NCBI GenBank assembly: GCA_023418595.1
Contig: JAEZZI010000021.1
Location: 1-64,000 of the forward strand
Origin: Pseudomonadota bacterium
Lineage (GTDB): Bacteria; Pseudomonadota; Alphaproteobacteria; Sphingomonadales; Sphingomonadaceae
Length of the DNA: 64,000 bases
Reading direction: 5' to 3'
Shown: in pieces, positions 49,050 to 58,166 of the stretch
How the letters are laid out: each line of letters begins with the position of its first letter
Numbering within the stretch: position 1 is the first letter of the stretch
Made by a program: the position numbers and the translations under genes
Notes under the pieces: generated by a model
Told to the model about the DNA's origin: nothing
The model's input: the letters and a program-made list of their open reading frames with translations, nothing else
The model's database searches: none

Positions 49050-49777
49050 TGCCGTTCCTTTCGCGCGGCAAAACCAGCGAGGCCTTCGCCAAGTTCGTCA
49101 TTCGCGAGCGCAGTGACGAACGCCGCATCGTGGATCGCCGGATCCGGATGGCGCAGCGCTCGCTTGAGGCCTGCGACCGCACCCGGCTTGTTCGCGACGA
49201 TTCGTTCCGCCATCGCCTGCGAGGCCTCCAAAGCGTCCGGCACGACCTGATCGACCAGGCCGATGCGCCCCGCCTCCGCCGCATCGATCGCGTCGCCGGT
49301 CAGCAACAGCCGCGATGCCTGTCCGCGCCCGACCTCGGCGATCAGGCGCTGCACATCGACAGCCGGATAGAGCAGCCCCAGCTTTGCAGGCGTCACCGCG
49401 AAGCGCCCGGCCTCGCCTGCGATCCGCACGTCCGCCGCCAGTGCCAGCGCGACGCCTGCGCCGAAACAGCCACCATCGATTGCGGCGATCACCGGCATCG
49501 GCAGCGCGGCAATCCCGTCGATCGCCGTGCGCATATCGTTCAGGAAGCGCACGCCCCAGCCCGGCTCCATCCGGTTCGCGGCGATTTCGGCAATGTCCGC
49601 ACCCGCCGAAAAGCTGCCCGCATCGGCGGAGCAGAGGATGACGGCGCGGGTGTCGGCATTGATGCGCGCGACAGTATTGCTGAGGCTTCGCCACCCGGCA
49701 AGGTCGAACGCATTGCGCGCGCGACCGCGATCGATGACGAAGCGGGCGATGCCGCCTTGCTGGTCGAGGTGGATCAT
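49046..49777 (-). CDS. Enoyl-CoA hydratase/isomerase family protein
   Basis: 243 residues from the ATG at 49777 (MIHLDQQGGIARFVIDR). Crotonase fold with the oxyanion loops SFSAGADIAEIA (about 56-67) and IDGGCFGAGVALALAADVRIA (about 99-119). The glutamates of classical hydratases are not both evident, so an isomerase or other crotonase activity is possible. First gene of a run ending with the RNA methyltransferase at 43645. Confidence 0.85.
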   Translation of the reverse strand: MIHLDQQGGIARFVIDRGRARNAFDLAGWRSLSNTVARINADTRAVILCSADAGSFSAGADIAEIAANRMEPGWGVRFLNDMRTAIDGIAALPMPVIAAIDGGCFGAGVALALAADVRIAGEAGRFAVTPAKLGLLYPAVDVQRLIAEVGRGQASRLLLTGDAIDAAEAGRIGLVDQVVPDALEASQAMAERIVANKPGAVAGLKRALRHPDPAIHDAAFVTALANDELGEGLAGFAARKERQ

Positions 49778-49895
49778 CGCGCCCCGCCGGGTAGGATGGC
49801 GCCCGCCGCAGCGAGGACCATCCACGGACGATTCGCTCCTGGCGCGTGATCCGCGGCATCAGGATAGCCGCGCAAATGCGAACAACCCGTTGTCG

Positions 49896-50726
49896 TCACG
49901 CGAGTTCGGTTTCCATCACCCACCAATGCGGCTCGGCGAGCCGGATGGCGTGCGCCGCCGCCGCGCGGTCGGCCGCATCGTCGAACAATGCGAAACAGGT
50001 CGCCCCCGATCCCGACATCCGCGCCAGCCGCACGCCGGGCGCGGCGGCCAGGCGTTCGAGCACGTCGCCGATCGAAGGCGCGATGGCGCGGGCGGGCGCC
50101 TCCAGATCGTTGCGCGCCTTCGTCGCGGCGGCGATCAGGTCGCCATCGGGCAAGCCGCCGCGATCGATCCGATCCCAGCCCGAAAAGACCGCTGCGGTCG
50201 ATAGCGCGACTCCCGGATTGACCAGCAGCACCGGCATGCCCGCGGCGCCAGCGACGGGCGTCAACGCCTCGCCGCGTCCACGCCCGATCGCGGTGCGCCC
50301 GAGCAGGCAGGCGGGCACGTCGCTGCCCAGAGCCTCGGCGACCGCGCGCAGCCGGGGATCGTCCGTCGCCACCCCCGCGCGGCGCGCCATCGCCCGCAGC
50401 ATCGCCGCTGCGTCCGCCGATCCGCCGCCTATTCCCGATGCGACCGGCAGGCGCTTGTCGAGCGTTACCGACAACGGCGGCACCGGGGCGACCTCCGCCC
50501 GGAACGCGCGTTCGGCGAGCAGCACGAGGTTGTCGCCCTCTTCGTCTAGCGCCTCCGCAAACGTGCCGGTCACCGTGAATGCGGGTGCTTCGGCATCCGC
50601 AATGGTCACCACGTCGCCGTCACCCACGAACACGAACAGCGTCTCCAACTCGTGATAGCCGTCATCGCGACGCGCGCGGACGTGGAGCGCCAGGTTGAGC
50701 TTGGCCGGAGCGGGTTCGACGATCAT
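49896..50726 (-). CDS. ispE: 4-diphosphocytidyl-2-C-methyl-D-erythritol kinase
   Basis: 276 residues, GHMP kinase. PAPAKLNLALHVRARRDDGYHEL at the N-terminus and the ATP loop PVASGIGGGSADAAAML (about 97-113) are diagnostic. Acts in the MEP pathway to isoprenoids. Its ATG follows the TPR gene stop by one base, so it is translated from the TPR transcript. Confidence 0.95.
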   Translation of the reverse strand: MIVEPAPAKLNLALHVRARRDDGYHELETLFVFVGDGDVVTIADAEAPAFTVTGTFAEALDEEGDNLVLLAERAFRAEVAPVPPLSVTLDKRLPVASGIGGGSADAAAMLRAMARRAGVATDDPRLRAVAEALGSDVPACLLGRTAIGRGRGEALTPVAGAAGMPVLLVNPGVALSTAAVFSGWDRIDRGGLPDGDLIAAATKARNDLEAPARAIAPSIGDVLERLAAAPGVRLARMSGSGATCFALFDDAADRAAAAHAIRLAEPHWWVMETELA

Positions 50727-50727
50727 C

Positions 50728-52389
50728 TCAGCGGTTCGAAGTCTCTGGCGTCAGGCCGGTGGTGATCTTGGCCCTGATCCGCGCCGCGTCCTCGGCATCG
50801 GCATAGACGCTGGCCGCTGCCCAGGCATAGCGCGCCTCGAACCGCCTGCCGACCTGCCACAGCGCGTCACCCAGATGCTCGTTGATCTCGACATCGGCGG
50901 GTTCGGCCTGCGCCGCGCGCTGGAGCAGAGGCACCGCGCGGTCATAGGCACCCGTCATGTAATAGGCCCAGCCGAGCGAATCGGTAATCGCCGCATCGTC
51001 GGGCGCCAGTTTTGACGCGCGTTCGAGCAGGCCCTTTGCCGCGTCCAGATTCTCGCCCCGCTCGGCCTGCGCATAGCCGAGATAGTTGAGCGCATGCGGC
51101 TGATCGGGCGCGAGTTCGACCGCACGCTCCAGCAGCGGCAGCGCCCGGTCCCACGCCCCGGCACGTTCCAGCGCGCCGCCGTGCTGAAGATAGAGTGCCC
51201 AGCCCGCATTGCCCGCCGACCGCTCGATCGCCAGCGCATAGGCCGCTGCCGCATCCGCGTTGCGCCCCGCCCTGCTCAGCAGGTCGCCCAGCATCTGCGC
51301 TTCGCCCGCGCCCGCACCGCGTGCTGCACTGGCCTCGGCCGCGATGGCGATCGCCTCAGCGCCGCGGTTCGCGTTTGTCAGGATTCGCAATTCCGCCTGA
51401 CGCGCCATTGCCGCGAACGGCGCGTCCGGCTCGACGCCGCGCACCAGCGCCAGCGACCGTTCGGTCGCCCCGGTTCGGCCGAGCAGGCTGGCAAGCTGCA
51501 CCCGCACTGCATCGTCGTCGGGCGCGAGCATCGCCGCGCCCCGGGCGAGCAGCACCGCCAGCGGCAGGGTCGATTCCGCCGTCAGGTCGGTCGCCAGCCG
51601 CGAATAGAGCCGCGCCGTGCCGAACGCCATGTCCGCCTGCTGCCCGGAACGAATCTCGCGCCGCAGCTTCGTGACCGATCGATCCTTGCCGGGCAGCAGC
51701 GTGGCGATCATCGACCGCTTGCCGGTTCCGGCGAACAGCCTGGCGGCGGCGATGCGCAGCCCGATATTGGGGCCAACCCCCGCCTGCCCGCCCTCGACCG
51801 CCGCCAGCGCCGCCTCGGCCTCGTCATGGCGACTTGCCGCGATCAGCAGCAGGATGCGGGTTTCCGCCGAATATCGCCCCGCGATCGGATTGTCGGTCGG
51901 CGTCTCCAGCGCCGGAAACGGATCGCCTCCGCGTTCGCGCACGACCCAAGCGGATAGTGCGGGGACTAAGAAATCGAGCGGGCCCTTCGTCATCCGCGCC
52001 AGCGCCGCGTCCGCCGCGGTCAGGTCGCGCGCTCGCGCCGCATCGGCGAACTGGAAAATCGCGACATCGGCAGGCGCCGTGCCAGCCGCATCCATCGCCG
52101 CGACCGATGTGCGGATCAGATCGATATCTCCTGCCTCAATCCCCTGACGGTAAGCCCGAAACGCCACGCTTTCCGCCCCCGGCGTCGCCGCCAGCGCCAG
52201 CGCATAACCCTGCGCAGCCAGCGCCCCCGCCCCATCTGCATCGGCCGCGCGCGCCTTGACATAGGCGGTCAGCGGATCGGCAGGGTCACGCGCCAAAGCG
52301 GGCGCGGCGGTGAAGATTGCAGTCGCAACCGCCACCGCGCTCAGGCTGAGCCTGTTGAAGCCGGATTTGCAGAAAAGCGATCGTCCCAA
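50728..52389 (-). CDS. Exported TPR protein upstream of ispE
   Basis: 553 residues from a probable TTG at 52389, preceded by GAAGGGCGG; a GTG at 52335 would give a shorter signal sequence. The signal peptide (LSLSAVAVATAIFTAAPALA) precedes TPR-type helical repeats, clearest at about 365-535 (WDRALPLLERAVELAPDQPHALNYLGYAQAERGE). Probably periplasmic. The start region overlaps a family-E repeat, whose left arm encodes part of the signal peptide. Function unknown; co-transcribed with ispE. Confidence 0.78.
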   Translation of the reverse strand: MGRSLFCKSGFNRLSLSAVAVATAIFTAAPALARDPADPLTAYVKARAADADGAGALAAQGYALALAATPGAESVAFRAYRQGIEAGDIDLIRTSVAAMDAAGTAPADVAIFQFADAARARDLTAADAALARMTKGPLDFLVPALSAWVVRERGGDPFPALETPTDNPIAGRYSAETRILLLIAASRHDEAEAALAAVEGGQAGVGPNIGLRIAAARLFAGTGKRSMIATLLPGKDRSVTKLRREIRSGQQADMAFGTARLYSRLATDLTAESTLPLAVLLARGAAMLAPDDDAVRVQLASLLGRTGATERSLALVRGVEPDAPFAAMARQAELRILTNANRGAEAIAIAAEASAARGAGAGEAQMLGDLLSRAGRNADAAAAYALAIERSAGNAGWALYLQHGGALERAGAWDRALPLLERAVELAPDQPHALNYLGYAQAERGENLDAAKGLLERASKLAPDDAAITDSLGWAYYMTGAYDRAVPLLQRAAQAEPADVEINEHLGDALWQVGRRFEARYAWAAASVYADAEDAARIRAKITTGLTPETSNR

Positions 52390-52420
52390 GCCGCCCTTCG
52401 ACAAGCTCAGGGTGAGCGCG
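52337..52420. repeat. Intergenic inverted repeat family E, copy 2, overlapping a gene start
   Basis: GCGCTCAGGCTGAGCCTG and, inverted, CTTCGACAAGCTCAGGGTGAGCGC enclose about 40 bases. Unlike every other repeat here, one arm lies in the 5' coding region of the TPR gene. Confidence 0.75.
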
Positions 52421-52447
52421 GTTGGAGCGGACAAAAACGCGAACACC

Positions 52448-54109
52448 TTACATATTGGGATAATTCGGCCCTCCGCCGCCCTCGGGCACCACCCAGTTGA
52501 TGTTCTGGGTCGGGTCCTTGATGTCGCACGTCTTGCAGTGGACGCAGTTCTGGGCGTTGATGACGAACTTCGGATCGCCGGTTTCCTCGCCGACCACCTC
52601 ATACACTCCCGCCGGGCAGTAACGCTGCGCCGGTTCGTCATACATCGGCAGATCATAGGCGATCGGAATGTCGGGGTCTTTGAGAGTCAGGTGGACCGGC
52701 TGGTCCTCCTCGTGATTGGTGTTCGACAGGAACACCGAGGACAGGCGGTCGAAGGTCAGCACGCCATCGGGTTTCGGGTAATCGATCTTCGGGACCAGAT
52801 CCTTGCGCCACAGGCTTTCGTGATCGGGCTTGTGTTTCATCGTGAAGGGCATTTTCAGTCCCAGATATTCCGCCCACATGGTGATGCCCGCCAGCGCCGA
52901 CCCGGCCATGTCGCCGAATTTCTTGACCAGCGGGACGACGTTCCTCACCTGGCTCAATTCCTTGGCCACCCAGCTGTTTTCGTAGGCCGTGGTATAGGCG
53001 GTCAATTCGTCGCCCTGACGCTGCGACAGGATGGCGTCGGCGGCGGCCTCGGCGGCCATCATGCCCGATTTCATCGCGGTATGCGTGCCCTTGATGCGGG
53101 GCACGTTCAGGAACCCCGCCGAACAGCCGATCAGCGCGCCTCCGGGGAAGGTCAGCTTGGGCACCGACTGATACCCGCCATCGTTGATCGCGCGCGCGCC
53201 GTAACTGACGCGCTTGCCGCCTTTGAGGATCTTGGCGATCTCGGGGTGGGTCTTCCACCGCTGCATCTCGTGGAACGGCGAAAGATGCGGATTGGTGTAG
53301 TTGAGCCAGGTCACGAAGCCGAGTGCGACTTGCCCGTTCGCCTGGTGATAGAGGAAGCCGCCGCCATTCGACCCGTCGGTTTCGGATAGCGGCCAGCCCT
53401 GGGTATGGATCACGCGGCCCGGCACATGAAGTTCGGGGTCGATATCCCACAATTCCTTGATGCCAAGGCCATAGACTTGCGGCTGGCTGTCCTTGGCCAG
53501 TTCGAACTGGCGGATCAGCTGCTTCGACAGATGCCCGCGCACGCCTTCGGCGAAGAAGGTGTATTTGGCGTGCAGCTCCAGGCCGGGCTGGTAATCGGGC
53601 TTGCGCGTGCCGTCGCGCGCGACCCCCATGTCACCGGTCGCGACGCCCTTTACCGAACCGTCGTCGTTGAACAAAATTTCGGCGGCGGCAAAGCCGGGGA
53701 AGATTTCGACGCCCAGCCCCTCTGCCTGCTCCGCCAGCCAGCGGCACAGATTGCCGAGGCTTCCGGTGTAGGTGCCCTTGTTGTGCATGAACGGCGGCGT
53801 GAACAGGTGCGGCACGCTCATCTTGCCGTTCTTGGTCAGCATCCAATGCTGATTGTCGGTGACGGGCACTTCCGCCAGCGGACAGCCGCTGGTCTTCCAT
53901 TCGGGGAGCAACTCGTCGAGCGCCTTGGGGTCGATGACCGCACCCGACAGGATGTGCGCGCCGATCTCGGAACCCTTTTCGAGGATGCACACCGACAGCT
54001 CGGCGTCCTTTTCGGCCGCGACCTGTTTCAGCCGGATCGCCGCCGCCAGCCCTGCGGGGCCGCCACCGACGATCACCACGTCATACGGCATCGACTCGCG
54101 TTCGCTCAT
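52448..54109 (-). CDS. Electron transfer flavoprotein-ubiquinone oxidoreductase
   Basis: 553 residues from the ATG at 54109, preceded by AAGGAGA. FAD site DVVIVGGGPAGLAAAIRLK near the N-terminus and a C-terminal 4Fe-4S cluster domain (RYCPAGVYE, NCVHCKTCDIKDP). The membrane-bound enzyme passes electrons from acyl-CoA dehydrogenases via ETF to ubiquinone. Divergent from the UDG-like gene. The ETF subunits themselves are not in this window. Confidence 0.95.
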   Translation of the reverse strand: MSERESMPYDVVIVGGGPAGLAAAIRLKQVAAEKDAELSVCILEKGSEIGAHILSGAVIDPKALDELLPEWKTSGCPLAEVPVTDNQHWMLTKNGKMSVPHLFTPPFMHNKGTYTGSLGNLCRWLAEQAEGLGVEIFPGFAAAEILFNDDGSVKGVATGDMGVARDGTRKPDYQPGLELHAKYTFFAEGVRGHLSKQLIRQFELAKDSQPQVYGLGIKELWDIDPELHVPGRVIHTQGWPLSETDGSNGGGFLYHQANGQVALGFVTWLNYTNPHLSPFHEMQRWKTHPEIAKILKGGKRVSYGARAINDGGYQSVPKLTFPGGALIGCSAGFLNVPRIKGTHTAMKSGMMAAEAAADAILSQRQGDELTAYTTAYENSWVAKELSQVRNVVPLVKKFGDMAGSALAGITMWAEYLGLKMPFTMKHKPDHESLWRKDLVPKIDYPKPDGVLTFDRLSSVFLSNTNHEEDQPVHLTLKDPDIPIAYDLPMYDEPAQRYCPAGVYEVVGEETGDPKFVINAQNCVHCKTCDIKDPTQNINWVVPEGGGGPNYPNM

Positions 54110-54233
54110 CCCAATCTCCTTGCACGCATGTCCCGTCCGGGCCATGCCCGTCGTCGCGCATCCAACACGTCTTGTCCCCCGCGTCGATGCCGGGAGATTG
54201 ACCGCGGCGTCAAGGCAGGAGTCAAAGGGAAAA

Positions 54234-54965
54234 ATGGGGGCCGACCAACATTTCGACTGGCAAAGACAGGCCGCGAGCACGCTCGAATGGTGGCGTGACG
54301 CGGGCGTCGATGTGCTGGTGGATGAGGTTCCGCGCGACTGGCTGGCGACGCCGCTGGCCAAGCCTGCCGTAACGTCGCCGGCCCCTGACGCACCCGTCGT
54401 TCCGGCATGGCCCGACACGGTCGAAGGGTTCGTCGCCTGGCGAATGAGCGACTCCGCGCCCGACCATGCGCCCGGCCGGATGGTGCCGCCGCAAATTTCT
54501 TCGTCGGCAAGCATGATGCTGCTGGTGGATATGCCCGAGGCAGAGGATGTGGAGCGCGGCCAGTTGGTCGGTGGCGCAGCCGGGCGGCTGCTCGACCGGA
54601 TGCTTGCCGCGATCGACCTGGATCGCTCGACCGTTCACTTCGTCCCGCTCACCGTCGCCCGTCCCGTCAGCGGCCGGATCGTTGCCGAACAGGAAGCCGC
54701 GCTGGGCGGGATCGCCCGTCATTTCATGCAGTTGCTCGCCCCCGACGCGGTGCTGGCGCTCGGTTCTGCGGCGAGCCGTGCCACAGCCGCGACGAATGAC
54801 AACGCCGCGCGCGGCGGTTTGCGTATCGTTAACCATGACGGGCAAGACTGGCCTATCATCGCGAGCTATCATCCGCGTTTCCTGCTCGAGCGGCCCGCCG
54901 CCAAGGCCGAAAGCTGGAAGCATCTGCAGTTGGTTCGCACGTTGTTGAGACAGGGACACGAGTAA
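54234..54965 (+). CDS. Uracil-DNA-glycosylase-superfamily protein, divergent
   Basis: 243 residues from the ATG at 54234, with AAAGGGA upstream. It aligns in outline with family-4/5 UDGs: GGAAGRLLDRML, HFVPLTVARPV, an ALGSAAS strand and a C-terminal SYHPRFLLERP. But the GExPG active-site motif is replaced by LVDMPEAED, and the four cysteines of the iron-sulfur cluster are absent. It may have altered or no glycosylase activity. Such proteins often neighbour ETF-QO in alphaproteobacteria, as here; this is a recollection to be verified. Confidence 0.72.
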   Translation: MGADQHFDWQRQAASTLEWWRDAGVDVLVDEVPRDWLATPLAKPAVTSPAPDAPVVPAWPDTVEGFVAWRMSDSAPDHAPGRMVPPQISSSASMMLLVDMPEAEDVERGQLVGGAAGRLLDRMLAAIDLDRSTVHFVPLTVARPVSGRIVAEQEAALGGIARHFMQLLAPDAVLALGSAASRATAATNDNAARGGLRIVNHDGQDWPIIASYHPRFLLERPAAKAESWKHLQLVRTLLRQGHE

Positions 54966-54969
54966 GCCT

Positions 54970-56727
54970 ATGCGTATCGCCGCCCTTATCGCCCTTTGCG
55001 TGGCCGCCGTTCCGACCATGGCCCATGCCGGGGACCGCGACCGCATCGAACGGCGCGAACAACTGGGCGTGCCGCAACAACTGAGCGGCCCTGAACGCGA
55101 GCAATATCGCCAGGTGTTCGGCCATATCCGCAGCCAACGCTGGCAGGACGCGCAATTGATGCTCGATGCGATGCGCCCCGGCCCCTTGCATGCCGTCGCC
55201 CGCGCCGAACTCTACACCGCAAAGAACTCGCCGCCGGTCGCGCTGGAACCGCTGCGCGCCCTGCTGGCCGAAGCACCCGAACTGCCTCAGGCGGCGAATA
55301 TCCGCCGTCTCGCCGAAATCCGCGGCGGCACCAACCTGCCCGACGTGGCCCAGCCCCAGCGGCTGATGTGGTATGACGGCGCCCCCAACCGCGCGCGCAC
55401 CCGCAGCGTGCGTTCGGATGCGGTCGCGTCCGAACTGACGCGACTGGTCGACCCCTATCTCAAGGCCGACAACGGACGCGGCGCGGAAGCACTGGTCGAG
55501 GAACGCGCCAGCCTGCTCACCCCGGAGGCGCTGACCGAATGGCGCCAGCGCGTCGCGTGGATCTACTATGTCGGCGGCGATTTCGGCGACGCGCGCCGCG
55601 TCGCCGCGCTCGCGCAAGCCGGACAAGGCGAATGGCGGGTCCAGGCCGACTGGATCCAGGGCCTGGCGTCGTGGCGTCAGGACGATTGCCGCGCCGCGCA
55701 GGCCGCGTTCCAGTCGGTCGCGCAGCGTGCCACCGACACCGATTTGCGCGCCGCCGGGCTTTACTGGGCGTCGCGCGCCGACATCGCCTGCCGCCGCCCC
55801 GATCTGGTTCAGGCCCGCCTCCAGACCGCGTCGCAATATGGCGAAACCTTCTACGGCATGCTGTCGCGCCAGGCATTGGGACTCGCTGAACCAAAGATCG
55901 TGGACGAAGCCGTTACCGCCGACTGGCGGATGCTGGAGCGCCGTCCGAATGTCCGCACCGCCGCCGCGCTGATCGAAATCGACGAGGAAAGGCTTGCGTC
56001 CGACATCCTGCGGCATCAGGCGCGAATCGGCACTGCCGCAGAACATCCCTCGCTGACGCGCCTCGCCGGCACGCTCGGCCTGCCTTCGACCCAGATCTGG
56101 CTGTCGCACAACGGCCCGTCGGGCGCGCGCCCGACGATCGAGGCGCGCTACCCGATGCCCGACTGGACGCCGGACGGCGGCTGGCGTGTCGATCGCGCAT
56201 TGGTCTTTGCCCATGCGCTTCAGGAATCGCGGTTCGAGCCGACCATCGCCAGCCCCGCGGGCGCTTACGGCATCATGCAGATCATGCCGGCGGCGGCGAC
56301 CGACATCGCCCGCGCGCGCGGGACGCCGGTCGATCGCGCGTCGCTGTCGCGCCCGTCGACCAACATCGAAATCGGTCAAAGCTATCTCGAACGGCTGCGC
56401 GACCAGTCGTTCACCGGCGGCCTGCTGCCCAAGGTGATCGCCGCCTATAATGCCGGCCCCGCCCCGGTGACGTTGTGGAACGCGACCGTGCGCGCCAACG
56501 ACGATCCGCTGCTCTATATCGAATCGATCCCCTATTGGGAGACGCGCGGTTACGTCATGACCGTCATGCGCAACTACTGGATGTATGAGCGCAAGGATGG
56601 GCGACAATCCGCAAGCCGCTCGGCACTCGCCCAGGGTATGTGGCCACGCTTCCCCGGCCTTCCGGGCGCGAATGGGGTGCGGATACGCTCGGCCACGGCA
56701 AGCAACACGGTGATCGGTGCCGATTGA
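54970..56727 (+). CDS. Soluble lytic transglycosylase (SLT family)
   Basis: 585 residues. Signal peptide to about residue 20 (AHA), a long alpha-helical superhelix domain (about 30-390), then the SLT catalytic domain with the catalytic glutamate in [12 protein letters not shown] (about 420), [11 protein letters not shown] and VIAAYNAGP. Cleaves peptidoglycan with formation of 1,6-anhydro-muramic acid. Starts four bases after the UDG-like gene and overlaps moaB by 11. Confidence 0.92.
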   Translation: MRIAALIALCVAAVPTMAHAGDRDRIERREQLGVPQQLSGPEREQYRQVFGHIRSQRWQDAQLMLDAMRPGPLHAVARAELYTAKNSPPVALEPLRALLAEAPELPQAANIRRLAEIRGGTNLPDVAQPQRLMWYDGAPNRARTRSVRSDAVASELTRLVDPYLKADNGRGAEALVEERASLLTPEALTEWRQRVAWIYYVGGDFGDARRVAALAQAGQGEWRVQADWIQGLASWRQDDCRAAQAAFQSVAQRATDTDLRAAGLYWASRADIACRRPDLVQARLQTASQYGETFYGMLSRQALGLAEPKIVDEAVTADWRMLERRPNVRTAAALIEIDEERLASDILRHQARIGTAAEHPSLTRLAGTLGLPSTQIWLSHNGPSGARPTIEARYPMPDWTPDGGWRVDRALVFAHALQESRFEPTIASPAGAYGIMQIMPAAATDIARARGTPVDRASLSRPSTNIEIGQSYLERLRDQSFTGGLLPKVIAAYNAGPAPVTLWNATVRANDDPLLYIESIPYWETRGYVMTVMRNYWMYERKDGRQSASRSALAQGMWPRFPGLPGANGVRIRSATASNTVIGAD

Positions 56728-57244
56728 CGAAAGCCGGGCGTTCATCCCGGTCCGCATCGCCGTTCTGACCGTCTCCGACACGCGCGGACTGGCCGAGGAT
56801 CGCTCTGGCGACACGCTGGCGGAACGGATCGAGGGCGCAGGCCATATCCTCGCTGACCGCGCGATCCTGCGCGACGACGCCAATGCCATCGTCGCGCGCC
56901 TCCACAACTGGATCGACGACGAGAACGTCGATGTGGTCATTACCACCGGCGGCACCGGCGTCACCGGCCGCGACGTGACGCCAGAGGCGATCGAGCGCGT
57001 CGCGGACAAAATGATCCCCGGTTTTGGCGAACTGTTCCGCTGGCTCAGCTATGCCAAGATCGGCACCTCGACCATCCAGTCGCGCGCCTGCGCGTGCGTC
57101 GCGCGTGGCACTTACATCTTCGCGCTGCCGGGATCGACCGGCGCGGTGAAGGACGGCTGGGACGGCATCCTCCGCGACCAGCTCGACAGCCGCCACACCC
57201 CCTGCAACTTCGTCGAACTGATGCCCAGGCTTCAGGAACGCTGA
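56717..57244 (+). CDS. moaB: Molybdenum cofactor biosynthesis protein MoaB
   Basis: 175 residues, GTG start overlapping the transglycosylase gene. MPT-binding fold with [26 protein letters not shown] and [14 protein letters not shown]. Adenylates molybdopterin before metal insertion, or an equivalent role. Ends 42 bases before the truncated radical-SAM gene. Confidence 0.93.
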   Translation: MPIDESRAFIPVRIAVLTVSDTRGLAEDRSGDTLAERIEGAGHILADRAILRDDANAIVARLHNWIDDENVDVVITTGGTGVTGRDVTPEAIERVADKMIPGFGELFRWLSYAKIGTSTIQSRACACVARGTYIFALPGSTGAVKDGWDGILRDQLDSRHTPCNFVELMPRLQER

Positions 57245-57251
57245 GCCGTTC

Positions 57252-57280
57252 TTGATTCGTTCCAGTCGGCGGTGTATAGC
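57252..57280 (+). promoter_or_regulatory. Promoter of the interrupted radical-SAM gene, leaderless
   Basis: TTGATT (57252-57257), 17-base spacer, TATAGC (57275-57280). The ATG at 57286 coincides with the expected transcription start. Confidence 0.55.
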
Positions 57281-57285
57281 GGGGC

Positions 57286-57561
57286 ATGGCGTCTCTCCGC
57301 CCCCATCGCGGCGCCACGCTCAACGATGTCAGCACCCGCTTCAATCTGAACCAACGCGAGGCAGACGGCGACTGGCTCGACGCGCGAGAGAGCGTGGACG
57401 GCCAAGCTCCTTCGGTGCGAACAACCGTCGCGGTCGAAAAGCCCAAAACCATCCTCGCGCGCAATCGCTCGCCCGACATCCCGTTCGACCGTTCGATCAA
57501 CCCGTATCGCGGGTGCGACCAACCCCGCAACGGTTACGCACTAGAGAATTCAATATGTTAA
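57286..57561 (+). pseudogene. 5' fragment of a PA0069-family radical SAM gene, truncated
   Basis: The first about 78 codons encode the normal N-terminus (STRFNLNQREADGDWLD, PKTILARNRSPDIPFDRSINPYRGC) and stop matching right after the first cysteine of the CX3CX2C cluster. After GGGTGCGACCA (57511-57521) the sequence becomes unrelated and runs 13 codons to a stop. It lacks the SAM-binding and catalytic domains and cannot function. It is the original, host-type 5' end, with host codon usage; the replacement gene begins at 58167. Confidence 0.8.
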
Positions 57562-57649
57562 GCGGGACTGAGGTGTTGGCCTTCGGTCTGCTTTCACTCA
57601 AATTGAGAAAAAAGCTGCCTGTCAGCTAACGACCCCGTATCTGACATTG

Positions 57650-58024
57650 TTAGTCCCTGCGGGGTTCCGGGAGTTTATGCTTATCTAGATACCAATAAGC
57701 GAGGCCGCCAATAATCATGCAAATCGGGATGAGGGCTTGGAAACGAACACCATTCCAAAGGATTACGATTACCGATGCGAGCGTCGTGAGAACGACGATC
57801 GATACTGAAACTATGAGCAATCGAGGTGGTGTAGCCCGTCGATGATCTTCGTAGAGAATAACGCCAAGAGCTAGCCCTAATAGAAAACCGGCAAGCGCGT
57901 CCGTCTGTATATCGGAAAGGCTCATGTGATATGGGAGGAAGATGTATCCCACTGCTATCACGGTCAAGGCCGAATAAAGCACGCGTTTCCGCTTGTTTGG
58001 TCCGTCGACGTTACGTGTCATCAC
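57650..58024 (-). CDS. Small four-helix membrane protein inside the inserted segment
   Basis: 124 residues (GTG at 58024, ATG at 58021). Four hydrophobic segments at about 14-31, 45-62, 67-90 and 96-112; charged termini. No family recognised. Codon use is less G/C-biased than in the neighbours, which agrees with foreign origin. It may overlap a 42-residue upstream peptide by 14 bases. Confidence 0.55.
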   Translation of the reverse strand: MMTRNVDGPNKRKRVLYSALTVIAVGYIFLPYHMSLSDIQTDALAGFLLGLALGVILYEDHRRATPPRLLIVSVSIVVLTTLASVIVILWNGVRFQALIPICMIIGGLAYWYLDKHKLPEPRRD

Positions 58025-58139
58025 CTGAAATGATAGGCTCTGCTAGGTTCGCTTTCCACCCAAAAATGGCTATTCGCTGATCCGACGCGGAAACCGAGAA
58101 GCCGACGAAAGAAGATATAGCAACGAGTTGGATCGACAT
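58011..58139 (-). CDS. Possible 42-residue peptide upstream of the membrane protein
   Basis: Starts MSIQLVAISSFVGFS and ends GDDT. A short hydrophobic N-terminus suggests membrane association. It overlaps the start of the following gene by 14 bases, an operon-like arrangement, but there is no clear ribosome-binding site and it may not be a gene. Confidence 0.2.
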   Translation of the reverse strand: MSIQLVAISSFVGFSVSASDQRIAIFGWKANLAEPIISGDDT

Positions 58140-58151
58140 CCATTTTGTTCT

Positions 58152-58160
58152 TGCTATGCT
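58152..58160 (+). promoter_or_regulatory. Extended -10 promoter of the replacement radical-SAM gene
   Basis: TGCTATGCT is an extended -10 element ending six bases before the ATG at 58167, again predicting a leaderless message. No good -35 box is visible. Confidence 0.4.
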
Positions 58161-58166
58161 CCCGCT

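Noticed and set aside
57552..57629. 24-codon ORF MLSGTEVLAFGLL... at the left end of the insert
   Set aside because: Too short, without ribosome-binding site or conservation evidence; may be chance sequence in the remnant.
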